Of a stretch of DNA of 64,000 nucleotides, positions 51,763 to 61,011 are shown piece by piece. The notes beneath the pieces were generated by a model. That model made no database searches. It was not told the origin of the DNA and saw only the letters and a program-made list of their open reading frames with translations. The translations under genes were made by a program, and so were the position numbers. The number at the start of each line of letters is the position of its first letter. The first letter of the stretch is position 1. Source of the stretch: Desulfosporosinus shakirovi (GTDB lineage: Bacteria > Bacillota > Desulfitobacteriia > Desulfitobacteriales > Desulfitobacteriaceae); the NCBI RefSeq assembly GCF_020595055.1, contig NZ_JAJDOO010000001.1:186001-250000 (forward strand), in the 5' to 3' direction.

Positions 51763-52009
51763 TAGACATTTCTCCTTTCAAATGCTTGTATCGAAGGATC
51801 AATAAATCTTCTTAATAGGGCCTGAGTATTTCTTTGGAAGGACTCTATTGTTTCTATTATCAGATTATTCCTTACAACCTTATAGTAATATATTTCACAA
51901 TTGATGTCAAGTGGTAATTATTTCTTTCACAAGCAAAGTTCTAGTATATTTATTTTCTTAATCAAAATTCCCTATGGAGACGAGGCGTCTCTCCATAGGG
52001 AATCTCAGT
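51763..52009. other. Intergenic region before the Nif3-like gene
   Basis: About 250 AT-rich bases holding the unseen promoter of the 51-residue gene and the terminator at 51967-52003. Nothing else recognised. Confidence 0.5.
51967..52003 (-). terminator. Terminator after the Nif3-like gene
   Basis: Perfect 14-base arms ATTCCCTATGGAGA (51967-51980) and TCTCCATAGGGAAT (51990-52003), followed on the minus strand by TTTTGATT. It lies seven bases past the gene. Confidence 0.85.
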
Positions 52010-52849
52010 TTAAAGCCAGGGCGAGCGATTAACAGAGCTCACTTGAATTTCAATTCCCTGAAGGGATTTTTCTGCCGACAAATAGTCATATATTGATCTA
52101 AGCATGGGTGCCTCACTCAAGAAATGCCCCAGATCTCCAACAGCCATTCCACCTTCAAGTGCATCAAGGACGGCATGATGATCAACGTCACCTGTAATGA
52201 GCAGGTCAGCGCCCTTAAACAAGGCCTTGGGTACGAATCGTCCCCCACTGCCATTAACGATAGCTACTTTCCTTACTTCCCTCTCTACGGATCCGGCCAA
52301 GCGAACTCCGGTTAGTTCATAGGCCTGGGAATAGACTCCTGACTCTTTCAATTTATCCAAAAAGTTCTGCCATAAAACTCCTAATTTTTCGGGATGTGTT
52401 AGGTATCCGCTTACCCCATATCCGCGTTCCTCACTGTTACGGCTTGTAGTAACATCATACACCCGCTCCAAAGGCTCCATCTTTTCCAACCCAATTAATT
52501 CGCCAAGGACTCGACTCGGAGAAACTACAGACTGATCTAAATTCGTGTGCGCAGCATAATATCCGATCTCATGTTGTAAAAGACGGAGAGGGACTTGAGC
52601 CGCAGCGTTATCTGCTCTTAAATTTTTCAGGGGCCGAAAAATAACGGGGTGATGTGCCACGATGAGTTGGGCATTTAAAACTTTTGCTTCTTCGACCACT
52701 TCCAACGTCCCGTCTAAGGTAATAAGGATGCGTTCGATAGTTTTTGAACCGCTTCCGACAAGTAATCCCACATTGTCCCACTCCTCAGCCCAGGATTTCG
52801 GAGCTAACTTTTCTATTAACTGAGCAACTAATCCAACTGTTACCGCCAT
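52010..52849 (-). CDS. Nif3-like dinuclear metal-centre protein
   Basis: 279 residues of the YqfO/NIF3 family (annotated in places as GTP cyclohydrolase 1 type 2). Metal ligands: H66/H67 in IVAHHPVI, H101 and D105 in AAHTNLDQ, H242 and E246 in LGHFLSEAP. It lacks the central PII-like insert of the Bacillus protein. The precise reaction in the cell is not settled. It overlaps trmK by ten bases, the usual trmK-nif3 pair in Firmicutes. Confidence 0.92.
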   Translation of the reverse strand: MAVTVGLVAQLIEKLAPKSWAEEWDNVGLLVGSGSKTIERILITLDGTLEVVEEAKVLNAQLIVAHHPVIFRPLKNLRADNAAAQVPLRLLQHEIGYYAAHTNLDQSVVSPSRVLGELIGLEKMEPLERVYDVTTSRNSEERGYGVSGYLTHPEKLGVLWQNFLDKLKESGVYSQAYELTGVRLAGSVEREVRKVAIVNGSGGRFVPKALFKGADLLITGDVDHHAVLDALEGGMAVGDLGHFLSEAPMLRSIYDYLSAEKSLQGIEIQVSSVNRSPWL

Positions 52850-53643
52850 TCACGCATTCCCTCCACTAAAGCCAGTGTTAGTGAAACTTCACGAATTTTT
52901 TCCACAATCTCCGGGCTTTTTGATTTTTCCATCTGCTTCAACTGCCTCAATAATCTGCCTCTGTAGTCCTCAAACAGCTTGTTCAGGAGATTCGTGGGCT
53001 CTCCCAAGACCAGAGGCCCAAAATGCCATACAAGCCTGTGTACTAAGCTTTTAAACTCCGCCTCCGGCATCTGTTCTTCTCTCTCTGCTATAACCGGGTG
53101 CAAACGATCACACCATGTCTCTTCGATCTCGATCAGTTCGGTCATTTTCCATCCAGCTTCCTTAGAAAAAGCCATCACGACATAGATTCGATCTTCTTCT
53201 TCCACCAACAGCTCTGCCAACAGATGCCACCCTTCATCCAGCAACGTCAAACGAACGGCGCCTTCCGCTCCCTGCGGTTGAACGATAATATCAGTCACAC
53301 CCTTTAAAATGTCCGGCCGCGCCGAAAAAATCTCCAACATAGTTCTTCCGCCCATTCCCGCAAGGGTCAAAACATTGACTTCTCCGACCTCGAGGGGCAT
53401 CAATCCATCGCCAAACCTCACATCAATGATGCCTTCTAATTTCCTCGCTTTAACCGCTGCCAAGGCGGATTGATACGGCCCTTCATGGACATCTATAGCT
53501 ACTGCCTTTGCTATTTTCTGATCTTCATAGAGGGAAATCGGCAAATAAGCATGATCTGTCCCTATATCTCCAAGCTTTGCTCCCTCTGGAACAAACGATG
53601 CCACGGTTTGAAGCCGTGGACCCAAACTAACTGACACTGTCAT
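52840..53643 (-). CDS. trmK: tRNA (adenine(22)-N1)-methyltransferase
   Basis: Methylates A22 of some tRNAs. About 267 residues, class I methyltransferase: SAM motif LGDIGTDHAYLPISLY, acidic loop AVAIDVHEGPY and NVLTLAGMGGRTMLEIF, with a coiled-coil C-terminal domain ending VEGMREWR. ATG 53643 follows CGAGGTG; the longer frame to 53679 lacks a ribosome site. Paired with nif3 downstream and near the dnaG-rpoD genes, as in other Firmicutes. Confidence 0.92.
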   Translation of the reverse strand: MTVSVSLGPRLQTVASFVPEGAKLGDIGTDHAYLPISLYEDQKIAKAVAIDVHEGPYQSALAAVKARKLEGIIDVRFGDGLMPLEVGEVNVLTLAGMGGRTMLEIFSARPDILKGVTDIIVQPQGAEGAVRLTLLDEGWHLLAELLVEEEDRIYVVMAFSKEAGWKMTELIEIEETWCDRLHPVIAEREEQMPEAEFKSLVHRLVWHFGPLVLGEPTNLLNKLFEDYRGRLLRQLKQMEKSKSPEIVEKIREVSLTLALVEGMREWR

Positions 53644-53779
53644 TTTTTCACCTCGTATAGAAAACTTGGCTAAGGCCAATGCTTGTGAAAACTATCACGT
53701 AATATTATTATGCCCAAAAAGCAAGCTCATGTTTCCACATTATATCATTTTATCGGATAAAGTGCTTGTGGACAATGAA

Positions 53780-53817
53780 AAAAGGCGGGTAGATTTATTT
53801 AATCTATCCCGCCTTTT
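53780..53817 (-). terminator. Terminator after the acetolactate-synthase-like gene
   Basis: Arms AAAAGGCGGGTAGATT and AATCTATCCCGCCTTTT pair with one bulge around TATTT, and T/A tracts flank them on both sides. It lies 32 bases past the gene's stop. Confidence 0.8.
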
Positions 53818-53848
53818 CATGACACTTACGTAATTGAGGATACTTCCT

Positions 53849-55510
53849 TTACTCCGCTTCTGGTTCCATTGATCGAGAAGGTTTAGCATCCGAGTCAACT
53901 AAGAACTCAATCAGGTAAGGACGATAGGCACTAAATGCACGTGTTAAGGCATCAGTGACCTGTTCAGGTTTTTCTATCGCTTCTGCCTCTAGGCCCATTC
54001 CTTTAGCTGCGGCAGCAAAGTCCGGTTCCTTTCTAAAAACAACGATCACTACCGGAATATCATGTTTAACGGCCGTTGCAAGCTCCTCAAAAGACACACC
54101 TAAACTTGCATCCCCTAATAAATTCACCACTTGGCGTTGCGGATAAGCTAACTGAGCACCCATTGCCGCACCTAGACTCCACCCCATGGCACCAGTGCGA
54201 TCAATTAAAAACCTTCGCGGTTCATGTGCATCATATAATTGAGAGGCCCAAATTTGGCCTAATCCGCAGTCCAAAGTCACAATTGCATCTGGTCGAATCC
54301 CTTTTCTGACCTCTGTAATCATCTGCTGCGATTTGAGGAGACTAGTCCCAGAATCCGTTTGACGAGCCAAGTTGGTTTTTTCTATCTGAAGAGATTCAAT
54401 TCTTTTTAAAGCCTTTGTATTAGGTTTATACTCTCGACTGCGGATAATATTGTGTAACTTCAAGATGAACTTCTTTACATCTGAAGCTATTGCTAACTCA
54501 TCAGGAACACGGTGAGAGAACGAGAGCTCTTCTTCAGCGATATTGATGTTAATTATCTTACAGCCTTCTTCGAAAAATTTTCTCCCCCCCGTGCTCCGAC
54601 TGTCAAACCACTCACCTAGATTTACGATAAGATCGGATTCCAGAATGGTTTTATTTCCAAGCGGAGTTTGGCACACTGGTCCTGCCATCCCCGCATAGAG
54701 GCGGTGATAACTAGGAAAACCATCTTTCCCCAGGAGAGAGGAAACTATCGGGATCTCAAGTAATTGAGCCAAGCCTATAAGTTCGTCGCTTACATCCCCT
54801 GCAACTCTTCCTCCAACCAGAAGAACAGGCCTTTCTGCTTTCTCAATCATTGTGAATACTTCTTCCAGTTGGCTGTCGCTCACTTGTACTAAGTCAATAG
54901 GTTCTCCCTTTTCTTCTCTCAGATAGTCTTCGAGGTCAATCTTGAGTAATCCCTTTTGTACATTGACAGGAATATCTATTAAGACCGGTCCCTTCCTACC
55001 CTGGGTCGCTAATCTCCAAGCCTCACTCATCACTTTGGGTAAGTCATCCGCCTTAGTGACTTGATAGGCAGCCTTAGTAACTGCACGAGCCATTTTTACT
55101 ATCGGTACCTCTTGAAAGGCATCCTTTCCTATTAGGTTTGTGGTTACTTGACCCGCAAGGAGAATTAATGGAATAGAATCTCCGTAGGCACTATCAAGAC
55201 CTGTCAGGAAAGCTGTGCCTCCAGCAGATGTGAGCGCGCAAATCCCTACTTTTCCCGTCGATCTGGCATAGCCTTCCGCCATAAATATTGCAGTTTGCTC
55301 CTGATGAACATTAATTGCACGCATGTGTTCCTGCTCAAGTACTGCGTCATAAAAGGGAAGAATAGCGGCTCCAGGAATGCTAAAGACATGGGCAGCTTCC
55401 TTTTTCTCTAAAAATTTCACAATGAACTGAGCCCCTGTCATTTCGACGTCTTTTTCTAACTCATCTGCAAAATAGTGTTTTACTTTTTCTTCTATTCCCC
55501 AAAGCGCCAT
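53849..55510 (-). CDS. Acetolactate-synthase-like thiamine pyrophosphate enzyme
   Basis: 553 residues with the three-domain layout of the acetohydroxyacid synthase family. The catalytic-type Glu71 (INVHQEQTAIFMAEGY) and the middle domain (RPVLLVGGRVAGDVSDELIG) are present. In the C-terminal domain the diphosphate-binding motif starts GDASLG but the expected NN about 27 residues on is absent: the chain reads IVVFRKEPDFAAAAKGMG, as if the loop that normally follows were deleted. ilvN is not adjacent, so a biosynthetic role is doubtful. GGGGGAGACAGAT precedes ATG. Confidence 0.8.
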   Translation of the reverse strand: MALWGIEEKVKHYFADELEKDVEMTGAQFIVKFLEKKEAAHVFSIPGAAILPFYDAVLEQEHMRAINVHQEQTAIFMAEGYARSTGKVGICALTSAGGTAFLTGLDSAYGDSIPLILLAGQVTTNLIGKDAFQEVPIVKMARAVTKAAYQVTKADDLPKVMSEAWRLATQGRKGPVLIDIPVNVQKGLLKIDLEDYLREEKGEPIDLVQVSDSQLEEVFTMIEKAERPVLLVGGRVAGDVSDELIGLAQLLEIPIVSSLLGKDGFPSYHRLYAGMAGPVCQTPLGNKTILESDLIVNLGEWFDSRSTGGRKFFEEGCKIININIAEEELSFSHRVPDELAIASDVKKFILKLHNIIRSREYKPNTKALKRIESLQIEKTNLARQTDSGTSLLKSQQMITEVRKGIRPDAIVTLDCGLGQIWASQLYDAHEPRRFLIDRTGAMGWSLGAAMGAQLAYPQRQVVNLLGDASLGVSFEELATAVKHDIPVVIVVFRKEPDFAAAAKGMGLEAEAIEKPEQVTDALTRAFSAYRPYLIEFLVDSDAKPSRSMEPEAE

Positions 55511-55575
55511 ATCTGTCTCCCCCTTTAAAATTTTTTCTCCGGTCGAAGTTTTATAATAATGACCCTGTAAACAAC

Positions 55576-55604
55576 AACATCGTTTTAATTAGTAAAACGA
55601 TGTT
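55576..55604. promoter_or_regulatory. Operator-like inverted repeat
   Basis: Perfect 12-base arms AACATCGTTTTA and TAAAACGATGTT around ATTAG, overlapping the -35 of the presumed promoter of the acetolactate-synthase-like gene. It looks like a binding site for a dimeric repressor; no regulator gene is adjacent. Confidence 0.55.
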
Positions 55605-55760
55605 TTACATAATGGTCAAACTCTTCCTTTGTCTTGTTTATCTATATGTTTTACATTAGCTGAACCCGTTCACTAAAATTACTTTTACGTATCGCTCCGG
55701 GACTCAGTCTTCTAAATATTTTGTTTCATATAATAAAACATTGTTTCAAAGATATGTTAA

Positions 55761-55793
55761 AAAGAAAAGGCATCCGTGCCCTAGCTTTTCTTT
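55761..55793 (-). terminator. Terminator after the 97-residue hypothetical gene
   Basis: On the minus strand GGCA-CGGA-TGCC followed by TTTTCTTTTT, with flanking AAAGAAAAG pairing partly. It lies about 50 bases past the stop codon at 55844. Confidence 0.6.
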
Positions 55794-55843
55794 ATGCTAA
55801 TATTCTATCATATTTTCCCTCTTGCAGGCAATACTTCGTCTTC

Positions 55844-56137
55844 TTATTCTACATAAAATTGGACTTTCACATCATTCTTAGCTTCGATAACTAAACAAAC
55901 ATCTTCTTCTCTTGGATCGTAATTCACAGCAGTAACATCGTCCAAATTAATCCAAAACACCTCATTCTCAGTGCTCCATACTGAGACCTTATCATCAGCT
56001 ACATCAATATTTCCTACAACTCCAAAATCCATAGTACACTCAATCACAGAAATGATCTCAATACACTTCAGGTTCTTGCCAAACAACTTCTCTCTGAAAA
56101 ATTTTACGAATTCAATCTTCGAGGATAAGGTTATCAT
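55844..56137 (-). CDS. Hypothetical protein
   Basis: About 97 residues, beginning MITLSSKIEFVKFFREKLFG, with a C-terminal half of predicted beta strands (VFWINLDDVTAVNYDPREED, KNDVKVQFYVE). ATG 56137 has GGAGGAG five bases upstream; the longer frame to 56203 has none. No family recognised, no signal peptide, acidic overall. Single-gene transcript between the tRNA cluster and a terminator. Confidence 0.65.
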   Translation of the reverse strand: MITLSSKIEFVKFFREKLFGKNLKCIEIISVIECTMDFGVVGNIDVADDKVSVWSTENEVFWINLDDVTAVNYDPREEDVCLVIEAKNDVKVQFYVE

Positions 56138-56242
56138 GTCGCTCCTCCAATCATTCCAGGTATTCAGCTTAATGTAATAAAAGAACCCAGTGACCTCAGT
56201 CAATGGGTTAAGCTTTCAGTCTTTATTTTGTGAAATCTATAT

Positions 56243-56317
56243 TGGTGGGCGATACTGGTCTCGAACCAGTGGCCTCATCCGTGTGAAGGATGCGCTCTAC
56301 CGCTGAGCTAATCGCCC
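56243..56317 (-). tRNA. tRNA-Val (CAC)
   Basis: Cloverleaf on the minus strand with acceptor GGGCGAT / ATCGCCC, D arm GCTC..GAGC, anticodon stem CATCC / GGATG around TTCACAC (anticodon CAC), T loop GGTTCGAGACC and encoded CCA. Confidence 0.93.
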
Positions 56318-56389
56318 CAGTATTTAATGCGCGATGTCCGTAATCAAATGCTCTAGGCATGTAGATTATACTTTGTCTCTAAATTAATT

Positions 56390-56433
56390 AGGAATACCCA
56401 CCGTTTCTGGCCTCCGACTTCTGGCCTCTGAAA
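56390..56433. repeat. Dispersed repeat between two tRNA genes
   Basis: Minus-strand reading CAGAGGCCAGAAG then TCGGAGGCCAGAAAC. It closely resembles the insertion in the P12 arm of the RNase P RNA (51379-51417) and weakly the spacer at 3340. A short, mobile-looking intergenic repeat. Confidence 0.6.
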
Positions 56434-56508
56434 TGGTGGGCCCACTAGGATTCGAACCTAGGACCAACCCGTTATGAGCGGGGGGCTCTACCGCTGAGCT
56501 ATGGGCCC
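56434..56508 (-). tRNA. tRNA with CAT anticodon (Met or Ile2)
   Basis: Minus strand: acceptor GGGCCCA / TGGGCCC, anticodon loop CTCATAA (CAT), T arm GGTTCGAATCC, encoded CCA. It is not the initiator. Whether it is elongator Met or lysidine-modified Ile2 cannot be decided by eye; the loop CTCATAA fits either. Confidence 0.9.
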
Positions 56509-56528
56509 TAATAAACAAAGAATAAAAA

Positions 56529-56603
56529 TGGCTCCCCGAGTAGGACTCGAACCTACAACCTACCGGTTAACAGCCGGTTGCTCCACCATTGAGCTATCGA
56601 GGA
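56529..56603 (-). tRNA. tRNA-Asn (GTT)
   Basis: Minus strand: acceptor TCCTCGA / TCGGGGA with a G-T pair, anticodon loop CTGTTAA (GTT), T arm GGTTCGAGTCC, discriminator G and encoded CCA. Confidence 0.95.
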
Positions 56604-56620
56604 ATGCTCTTGCACGGGTT

Positions 56621-56649
56621 ATTATACGTAATTCATGCTCTATAGTCAA
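56621..56649 (-). promoter_or_regulatory. Sigma-A promoter of the tRNA cluster
   Basis: Minus strand TTGACT, 17 bases, TATAAT: near-perfect housekeeping promoter about 17 bases before the tRNA-Asn 5' end. It probably drives Asn, CAT and Val tRNAs as one transcript. Confidence 0.9.
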
Positions 56650-56703
56650 GTCTTAAATTAAAATTTCTCGTGAAAATCAATTTCTCAATTAATTATAAAG
56701 AAT

Positions 56704-57834
56704 TTACTCCAAATAATCCTTTAACTTTTTGCTCCGACTGGGATGCCGTAATTTCCGCAAGGCCTTGGCCTCAATTTGACGAATGCGTTCGCGTGTTACT
56801 CCGAATTCCTGCCCAACTTCCTCTAAGGTCCTGGTCCGCCCGTCATCAAGTCCAAAGCGCAATCTAAGCACTTTTTCTTCCCGTGGGGTTAAGGTCTCTA
56901 AAACTTCTTCCAATTGCTCTTTTAAAAGAATGAACGATGCAGCTTCTGCCGGTGCCGGAGCATCTTCATCCGGAATAAAATCTCCCAAATGGGAGTCTTC
57001 CTCTTCTCCGATAGGGGTCTCTAAGGAAACCGGTTCTTGGGCAATCTTCATAATTTCGCGGACCCGTTCGACGGGAATATCCATAACCTTAGCAATTTCT
57101 TCAGGAGCTGGCTCCCTCCCCAATTCCTGCAAGAGTTGCCTTGAAACTCGAATTAACTTATTTATTGTCTCAACCATATGCACAGGAATTCGGATTGTCC
57201 TGGCCTGATCAGCAATAGCGCGGGTAATCGCTTGACGAATCCACCAAGTGGCATACGTACTAAACTTAAAGCCTTTAATATAGTCAAATTTCTCTACAGC
57301 CTTAATCAAGCCAAGATTGCCTTCCTGAATCAAATCTAAGAAAAGCATACCCCGTCCGACATAGCGTTTAGCGATACTCACTACAAGTCGCAAGTTCGCC
57401 TCCGCTAAGCGTCGCTTAGCTTCCTCGTCACCATCTTCCATGCGTTTTGCTAATTCTATTTCTTCATCGGCAGAGAGCAGGGGAACTCGTCCGATTTCCT
57501 TTAGATACATACGAACCGGATCGTCAATTCCTACACCCTCTGGTACAGAAAGATCCACTTCCGCCTCTTCTTCTGCATCATCTTCCGGGTCCTCGACGAT
57601 ATCATCGTCTTCATCAACTTTAACGTTAGTCAAGATCTCAAGTTCAACTTCTCCAGGCTCCGGCACCACATCTATTCCCATTCGTCCAAGTTGTTGATAG
57701 ATATCATCTATTTGATCCGCGGAAAGTTCAATCCCTTGGAGAGAATCCATAATCTCTCTATAAGTTAGAGATCCCTTCTTTTTTCCTTTTTGAATGAGGG
57801 CTTGGACGTTGTCCATCTTCTGCTTTTCATTCAT
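56704..57834 (-). CDS. rpoD: RNA polymerase primary sigma factor SigA/RpoD
   Basis: Housekeeping sigma factor. About 376 residues. Region 1.1 ([20 protein letters not shown]), an acidic stretch near 70-95, region 1.2 ([18 protein letters not shown]), region 2 ([36 protein letters not shown]), region 3 and the region 4 helix-turn-helix ([20 protein letters not shown]). ATG 57834 follows GGTGGGGG; the open frame to 57894 overlaps dnaG. Directly downstream of dnaG as in other Firmicutes. Confidence 0.97.
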   Translation of the reverse strand: MNEKQKMDNVQALIQKGKKKGSLTYREIMDSLQGIELSADQIDDIYQQLGRMGIDVVPEPGEVELEILTNVKVDEDDDIVEDPEDDAEEEAEVDLSVPEGVGIDDPVRMYLKEIGRVPLLSADEEIELAKRMEDGDEEAKRRLAEANLRLVVSIAKRYVGRGMLFLDLIQEGNLGLIKAVEKFDYIKGFKFSTYATWWIRQAITRAIADQARTIRIPVHMVETINKLIRVSRQLLQELGREPAPEEIAKVMDIPVERVREIMKIAQEPVSLETPIGEEEDSHLGDFIPDEDAPAPAEAASFILLKEQLEEVLETLTPREEKVLRLRFGLDDGRTRTLEEVGQEFGVTRERIRQIEAKALRKLRHPSRSKKLKDYLE

Positions 57835-57883
57835 CTGTCCCCCACCTTCCCTCGGATCATTCTTTTGGGTGCCTATAACCTTA

Positions 57884-59734
57884 CTATTCGCCACGTTTCA
57901 ACCGCTCTCCTATCTCTTTCAACAGAGCCATAGCCCCTGCCATGTCACCGGATTTTTCTAAAGTAGCCATGCGAGCTTGCAGATCCTCGACCCTTTCTTC
58001 TGCTTGAGTAGAAAGAATCCCTTTTATACAGTCATCTAGAAGTCGCTCAGTTTGTGATATATCTAACTCTTCCAGGAGCAAGCTAGCCAACCGACTTTGA
58101 ACGTTTTCTTCGCTGTGCGCGGGCAATTTGCCCTCCTGATTGAGATAATTAAAGATTTGTTGATGTTCTGGTATCTTCCAAAAGGATTCTCCTAACTTAG
58201 CCTTAATTCTCGGCAAGTGAGAAATATTTTCTATAATCAGACGTAAAAGCATTCGCTCTGTTCGATAGACCCCTAAATAAACGGTTGGTGAAGGGGGCAC
58301 TTCATCTTGTTTATAAATAATTTCGTCCTTAATATTATCTCTATTTTTTCCAGAACTAACCTGTTTTTGCTGAGAATATTCATGTAATTGCTCTTTTTTA
58401 GGTTTTTTCTGTTCCAGTCTTGCTATTTCGCGTTGTACCGCTTCCAAAGTAAACCCAAGTTCTAAACTTAAGAAGCGTTCATACCCTTCTCGTTCAATTG
58501 GACTGCTCACTTTTAGGATATCCGGAGCAAGCTTAACTACTAACTCTGCTTTTTCCTGAATGGTCTGTGGCGGTGTTTCCTGAACAATCGTCCGATATTT
58601 GAACTCTACGTAAGTCAAAACCTGACTTAAAGCTTTTTCAAAGTCCTCCACACCAAAACGTCTCAAAAATTCATCAGGATCTTTTGCTCCGATTAAAGTT
58701 GCCACATCCAAACGAATTCCCGCATCTCGCAGAATCTCTCCCCCTCTTAAGGCCGCCTGAATTCCTGCCTCATCGGAATCGTAGAGCAGGACAACACGCT
58801 GTGTATACCGTCTCAAGAGTTTTGCTTGTTCCCGTGTTAAGGCAGTCCCCAAGGAAGCGACTGCGTTAGGATAACCTGATTTCTGGAGCGCTATAACGTC
58901 CATGTACCCTTCAACTAACAGGGCAAAACCCTTCTCGCGAATTCCCTGATGCGCACGATGCATCCCATAGAGATGGTGCCCCTTATTAAAGAAAGCGGTC
59001 TCGGGGGAATTAAGATACTTCGGAAGAGAATCATCCAATACTCGACCGCCGAATCCAATGGTGTGGTTTCGTCGATCAAGAATACTAAAGAGGACGCGGT
59101 TGCGGAAACGATCATAGTACCCTCCGCCTTTACCCTGTGTCCCTCTTTCTAAGGCTAGCCCATTTTCCTCTAATTCACGTGCCTGGACTCCTCGTTCCAG
59201 CATATAAGTTAATAACCCATCCCACCGGTCAGGAGCATAACCTAAACGAAAGCTTTTCATTGTATCCAGGTCTACCCCACGTTTTTCAAAATAGAGTCTC
59301 CCCAGTTCTCCTTCAGGCAAGTTAAGTAAGAGGTCATGAAAATAGCCTGTAGCCAATTCATTGATTTCTTCAAAACGCTGACGACGTCGATTTGCTTCCC
59401 GTTCACGCGGAGACAATTCTTTCTCAGGAAGCGACACGCCATATCTAGAGGCTAAATTCTGAATACTCTCAACGAAAGACCAATTCTCTTTCTTCATAAG
59501 AAAAGAAAAGGCGTTTCCACCAACATTGCATCCAAAACAATAAAACATTTGTTTCTCAGGGGTTACTGTAAAACTAGGCGTTTTTTCCGCATGAAAAGGA
59601 CAAAGTCCCAAATAGTTTTTCCCCTTACGCTGCAAGCTGACATATTCAGATATAATCTCTACAATATCCGTGCGCGAACGCACTTCCTCGATAACCTCTT
59701 CCGGCATAAATTCTTGTTGAAGTCTATTATCCAC
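57884..59734 (-). CDS. dnaG: DNA primase DnaG
   Basis: Makes RNA primers for replication. 616 residues. Zinc ribbon C45, H48, C66, C69 ([19 protein letters not shown]); primase core; TOPRIM domain with [11 protein letters not shown] and [12 protein letters not shown]-terminal DnaB-binding helices. The start is GTG 59734 with AAAGG upstream; an ATG nine codons in ([10 protein letters not shown]) is a less supported alternative. rpoD follows after 50 bases. Confidence 0.97.
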   Translation of the reverse strand: MDNRLQQEFMPEEVIEEVRSRTDIVEIISEYVSLQRKGKNYLGLCPFHAEKTPSFTVTPEKQMFYCFGCNVGGNAFSFLMKKENWSFVESIQNLASRYGVSLPEKELSPREREANRRRQRFEEINELATGYFHDLLLNLPEGELGRLYFEKRGVDLDTMKSFRLGYAPDRWDGLLTYMLERGVQARELEENGLALERGTQGKGGGYYDRFRNRVLFSILDRRNHTIGFGGRVLDDSLPKYLNSPETAFFNKGHHLYGMHRAHQGIREKGFALLVEGYMDVIALQKSGYPNAVASLGTALTREQAKLLRRYTQRVVLLYDSDEAGIQAALRGGEILRDAGIRLDVATLIGAKDPDEFLRRFGVEDFEKALSQVLTYVEFKYRTIVQETPPQTIQEKAELVVKLAPDILKVSSPIEREGYERFLSLELGFTLEAVQREIARLEQKKPKKEQLHEYSQQKQVSSGKNRDNIKDEIIYKQDEVPPSPTVYLGVYRTERMLLRLIIENISHLPRIKAKLGESFWKIPEHQQIFNYLNQEGKLPAHSEENVQSRLASLLLEELDISQTERLLDDCIKGILSTQAEERVEDLQARMATLEKSGDMAGAMALLKEIGERLKRGE

Positions 59735-60037
59735 GTCTCTTGCGCCTTTCAGTTTTCAGCCACATTTTATATATTTTGTCAACCCTTACTTTATACATTT
59801 CTTTCGCCGAAACTTCATAAAATCCTCTTTTTTAGTTCTTCATTCGGTGAATCTGTTTTTAGAAAGGGTAGAATACTCTTTCCTGATTATATTAATTCTT
59901 CTTTTTCTGAGATAATACCTGCTTGCTTCGACAATTATTTGTGCAAGGTTTTCTACCTGCAATCCCCACCCCCAGAGTATGGATCGATAGCCTAACCCTT
60001 TCGCTCATTTGAAAAGCATGATAATATATAAAGTAAG

Positions 60038-60125
60038 CTTGGCTGGTGCCAAGACGTTGGTCGCCGACGGTCGCCTCAGTTGCACTTATGCGCAGGCTAG
60101 AATGGCCGAGTGTCCCGGTAGCCAT
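60038..60125. ncRNA. Candidate structured RNA: four consecutive hairpins
   Basis: Four neighbouring stems in 88 bases: CTTGG/CCAAG (60038-60053), CGTTGG/CCGACG with loop TCG (60055-60069), GCCT/AGGC with inner GCA/TGC (60073-60097), ATGGC/GCCAT (60102-60125). GC-rich inside an AT-rich region. An AT-rich GATAAT stretch lies just upstream on the plus strand. No known RNA family recognised; strand not determined. Confidence 0.35.
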
Positions 60126-60143
60126 GGATGGTGAAAGTAAACC

Positions 60144-60172
60144 TTGACCTTTCAGCAGGAACCGTCTAATGA
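60144..60172 (+). promoter_or_regulatory. Probable sigma-A promoter of the GerMN lipoprotein gene
   Basis: TTGACC, 17 bases, TAATGA, 74 bases before the ATG at 60247. It begins 19 bases after the hairpin cluster. Confidence 0.5.
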
Positions 60173-60246
60173 CGTTGATGTTCTACAAAAACGCAGTAGA
60201 AGCTCAACATGTGCATTATAAACTTTATGAGAGAGGTGAGTATTCT

Positions 60247-60825
60247 ATGAATAAACGATCATTTAGCACTATCCTTTTGACTATCTTTTGCTTATTACTG
60301 GCAGGAGCCTTTCTAGCGGGGTGCAATACCTCTAAAACACAAGGCGATAAACCCGCAGACAGTCAAACAACTCCTGTTTCTCCAGATACGAATACCCCTG
60401 AGCCAACCGCAAACTCCGTTAAAATGACCCTCTATTTTCCTAACTCAGATGCCACAGGGTTAATCCCGACGGAACGAACAGTCGAGGTAAAAGAGCAAGA
60501 GATTATTAAAGCAATGTTTATCGAGTTAGCCACTCCCCCCGCAGGATTGGAAAAACCGCTTCCTTCCGGAACCACTCTTCTGGAGGCTACTGTAAGTACG
60601 GATGGAATAGCCACTATTAATTTGTCTAAAGAATTTCAAAAGAACTTTGGGGGAGGTTCCTCTGGTGAACAAATGACTATGTACAGTATAGTAAACACTT
60701 TAACGACCCTTTCTAATGTTCACAGTGTCCAATTTCTCTTGGATGGGGTCAAACACGATGGAATACTCGGTCACTTGGATACCCGAGATCCAATCAAGCG
60801 AAATGAGAGCTTAATAATTAATTAA
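60247..60825 (+). CDS. GerMN-domain lipoprotein
   Basis: 192 residues. Signal peptide with lipobox LAGC (lipidated Cys26), then a Pro/Thr-rich spacer to about 55, then one GerMN domain (VKMTLYFPNSDATGLIPTER, TTLLEATVSTDGIATINLSK, VHSVQFLLDGVKHDGILGHL). GerMN proteins work in spore germination or at the envelope; a single-domain form like this is of unknown role. ATG 60247 follows GAGAGAGGTGAG; the frame open from 60169 is upstream leader. Confidence 0.87.
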   Translation: MNKRSFSTILLTIFCLLLAGAFLAGCNTSKTQGDKPADSQTTPVSPDTNTPEPTANSVKMTLYFPNSDATGLIPTERTVEVKEQEIIKAMFIELATPPAGLEKPLPSGTTLLEATVSTDGIATINLSKEFQKNFGGGSSGEQMTMYSIVNTLTTLSNVHSVQFLLDGVKHDGILGHLDTRDPIKRNESLIIN

Positions 60826-60950
60826 ATCTTAGCAGACAGTGTCTTTCAGTTCGCTCTTTAAACACGATCAAGACTGACATATCTTATGTGTCATAGGCTT
60901 ATTTTACTTCTGTAAGCCAAAACTTATACTTTATTAATGGAATATATTAC

Positions 60951-60984
60951 AAAAGTGGTTGAGATTTTTCACTCAACCACTTTT
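60951..60984. terminator. Bidirectional terminator between the GerMN gene and dgt
   Basis: Arms AAAAGTGGTTGAG (60951-60963) and CTCAACCACTTTT (60972-60984) around eight bases, flanked by A/T tracts. It serves two convergent genes. Confidence 0.85.
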
Positions 60985-61011
60985 CCTTTTGACCCAACTG
61001 CATGGGGGGAT

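Larger units (their letters stand above)
55511..55843. other. Regulatory region upstream of the acetolactate-synthase-like gene
   Basis: About 330 bases with no gene. It contains a possible promoter on the minus strand (TTGTTG, 16 bases, TATAAA at 55550-55577), the operator-like inverted repeat at 55576-55604 overlapping it, related motifs AAAACATTGTTTC near 55737 and GTTTTACAT near 55648, and a terminator at 55761-55793. Confidence 0.5.
59735..60246. other. Intergenic region upstream of the GerMN lipoprotein gene
   Basis: Divergent region between dnaG (minus) and the lipoprotein gene (plus), about 500 bases. The first 270 are AT-rich with nothing named. 60038-60125 is a GC-rich run of hairpins listed separately, and 60144-60172 is a likely promoter. 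Confidence 0.55.

Noticed and set aside
59892-60125. 77-codon minus-strand frame over the hairpin cluster
   Set aside because: No ribosome site and unlikely composition; paired stems explain the sequence better.
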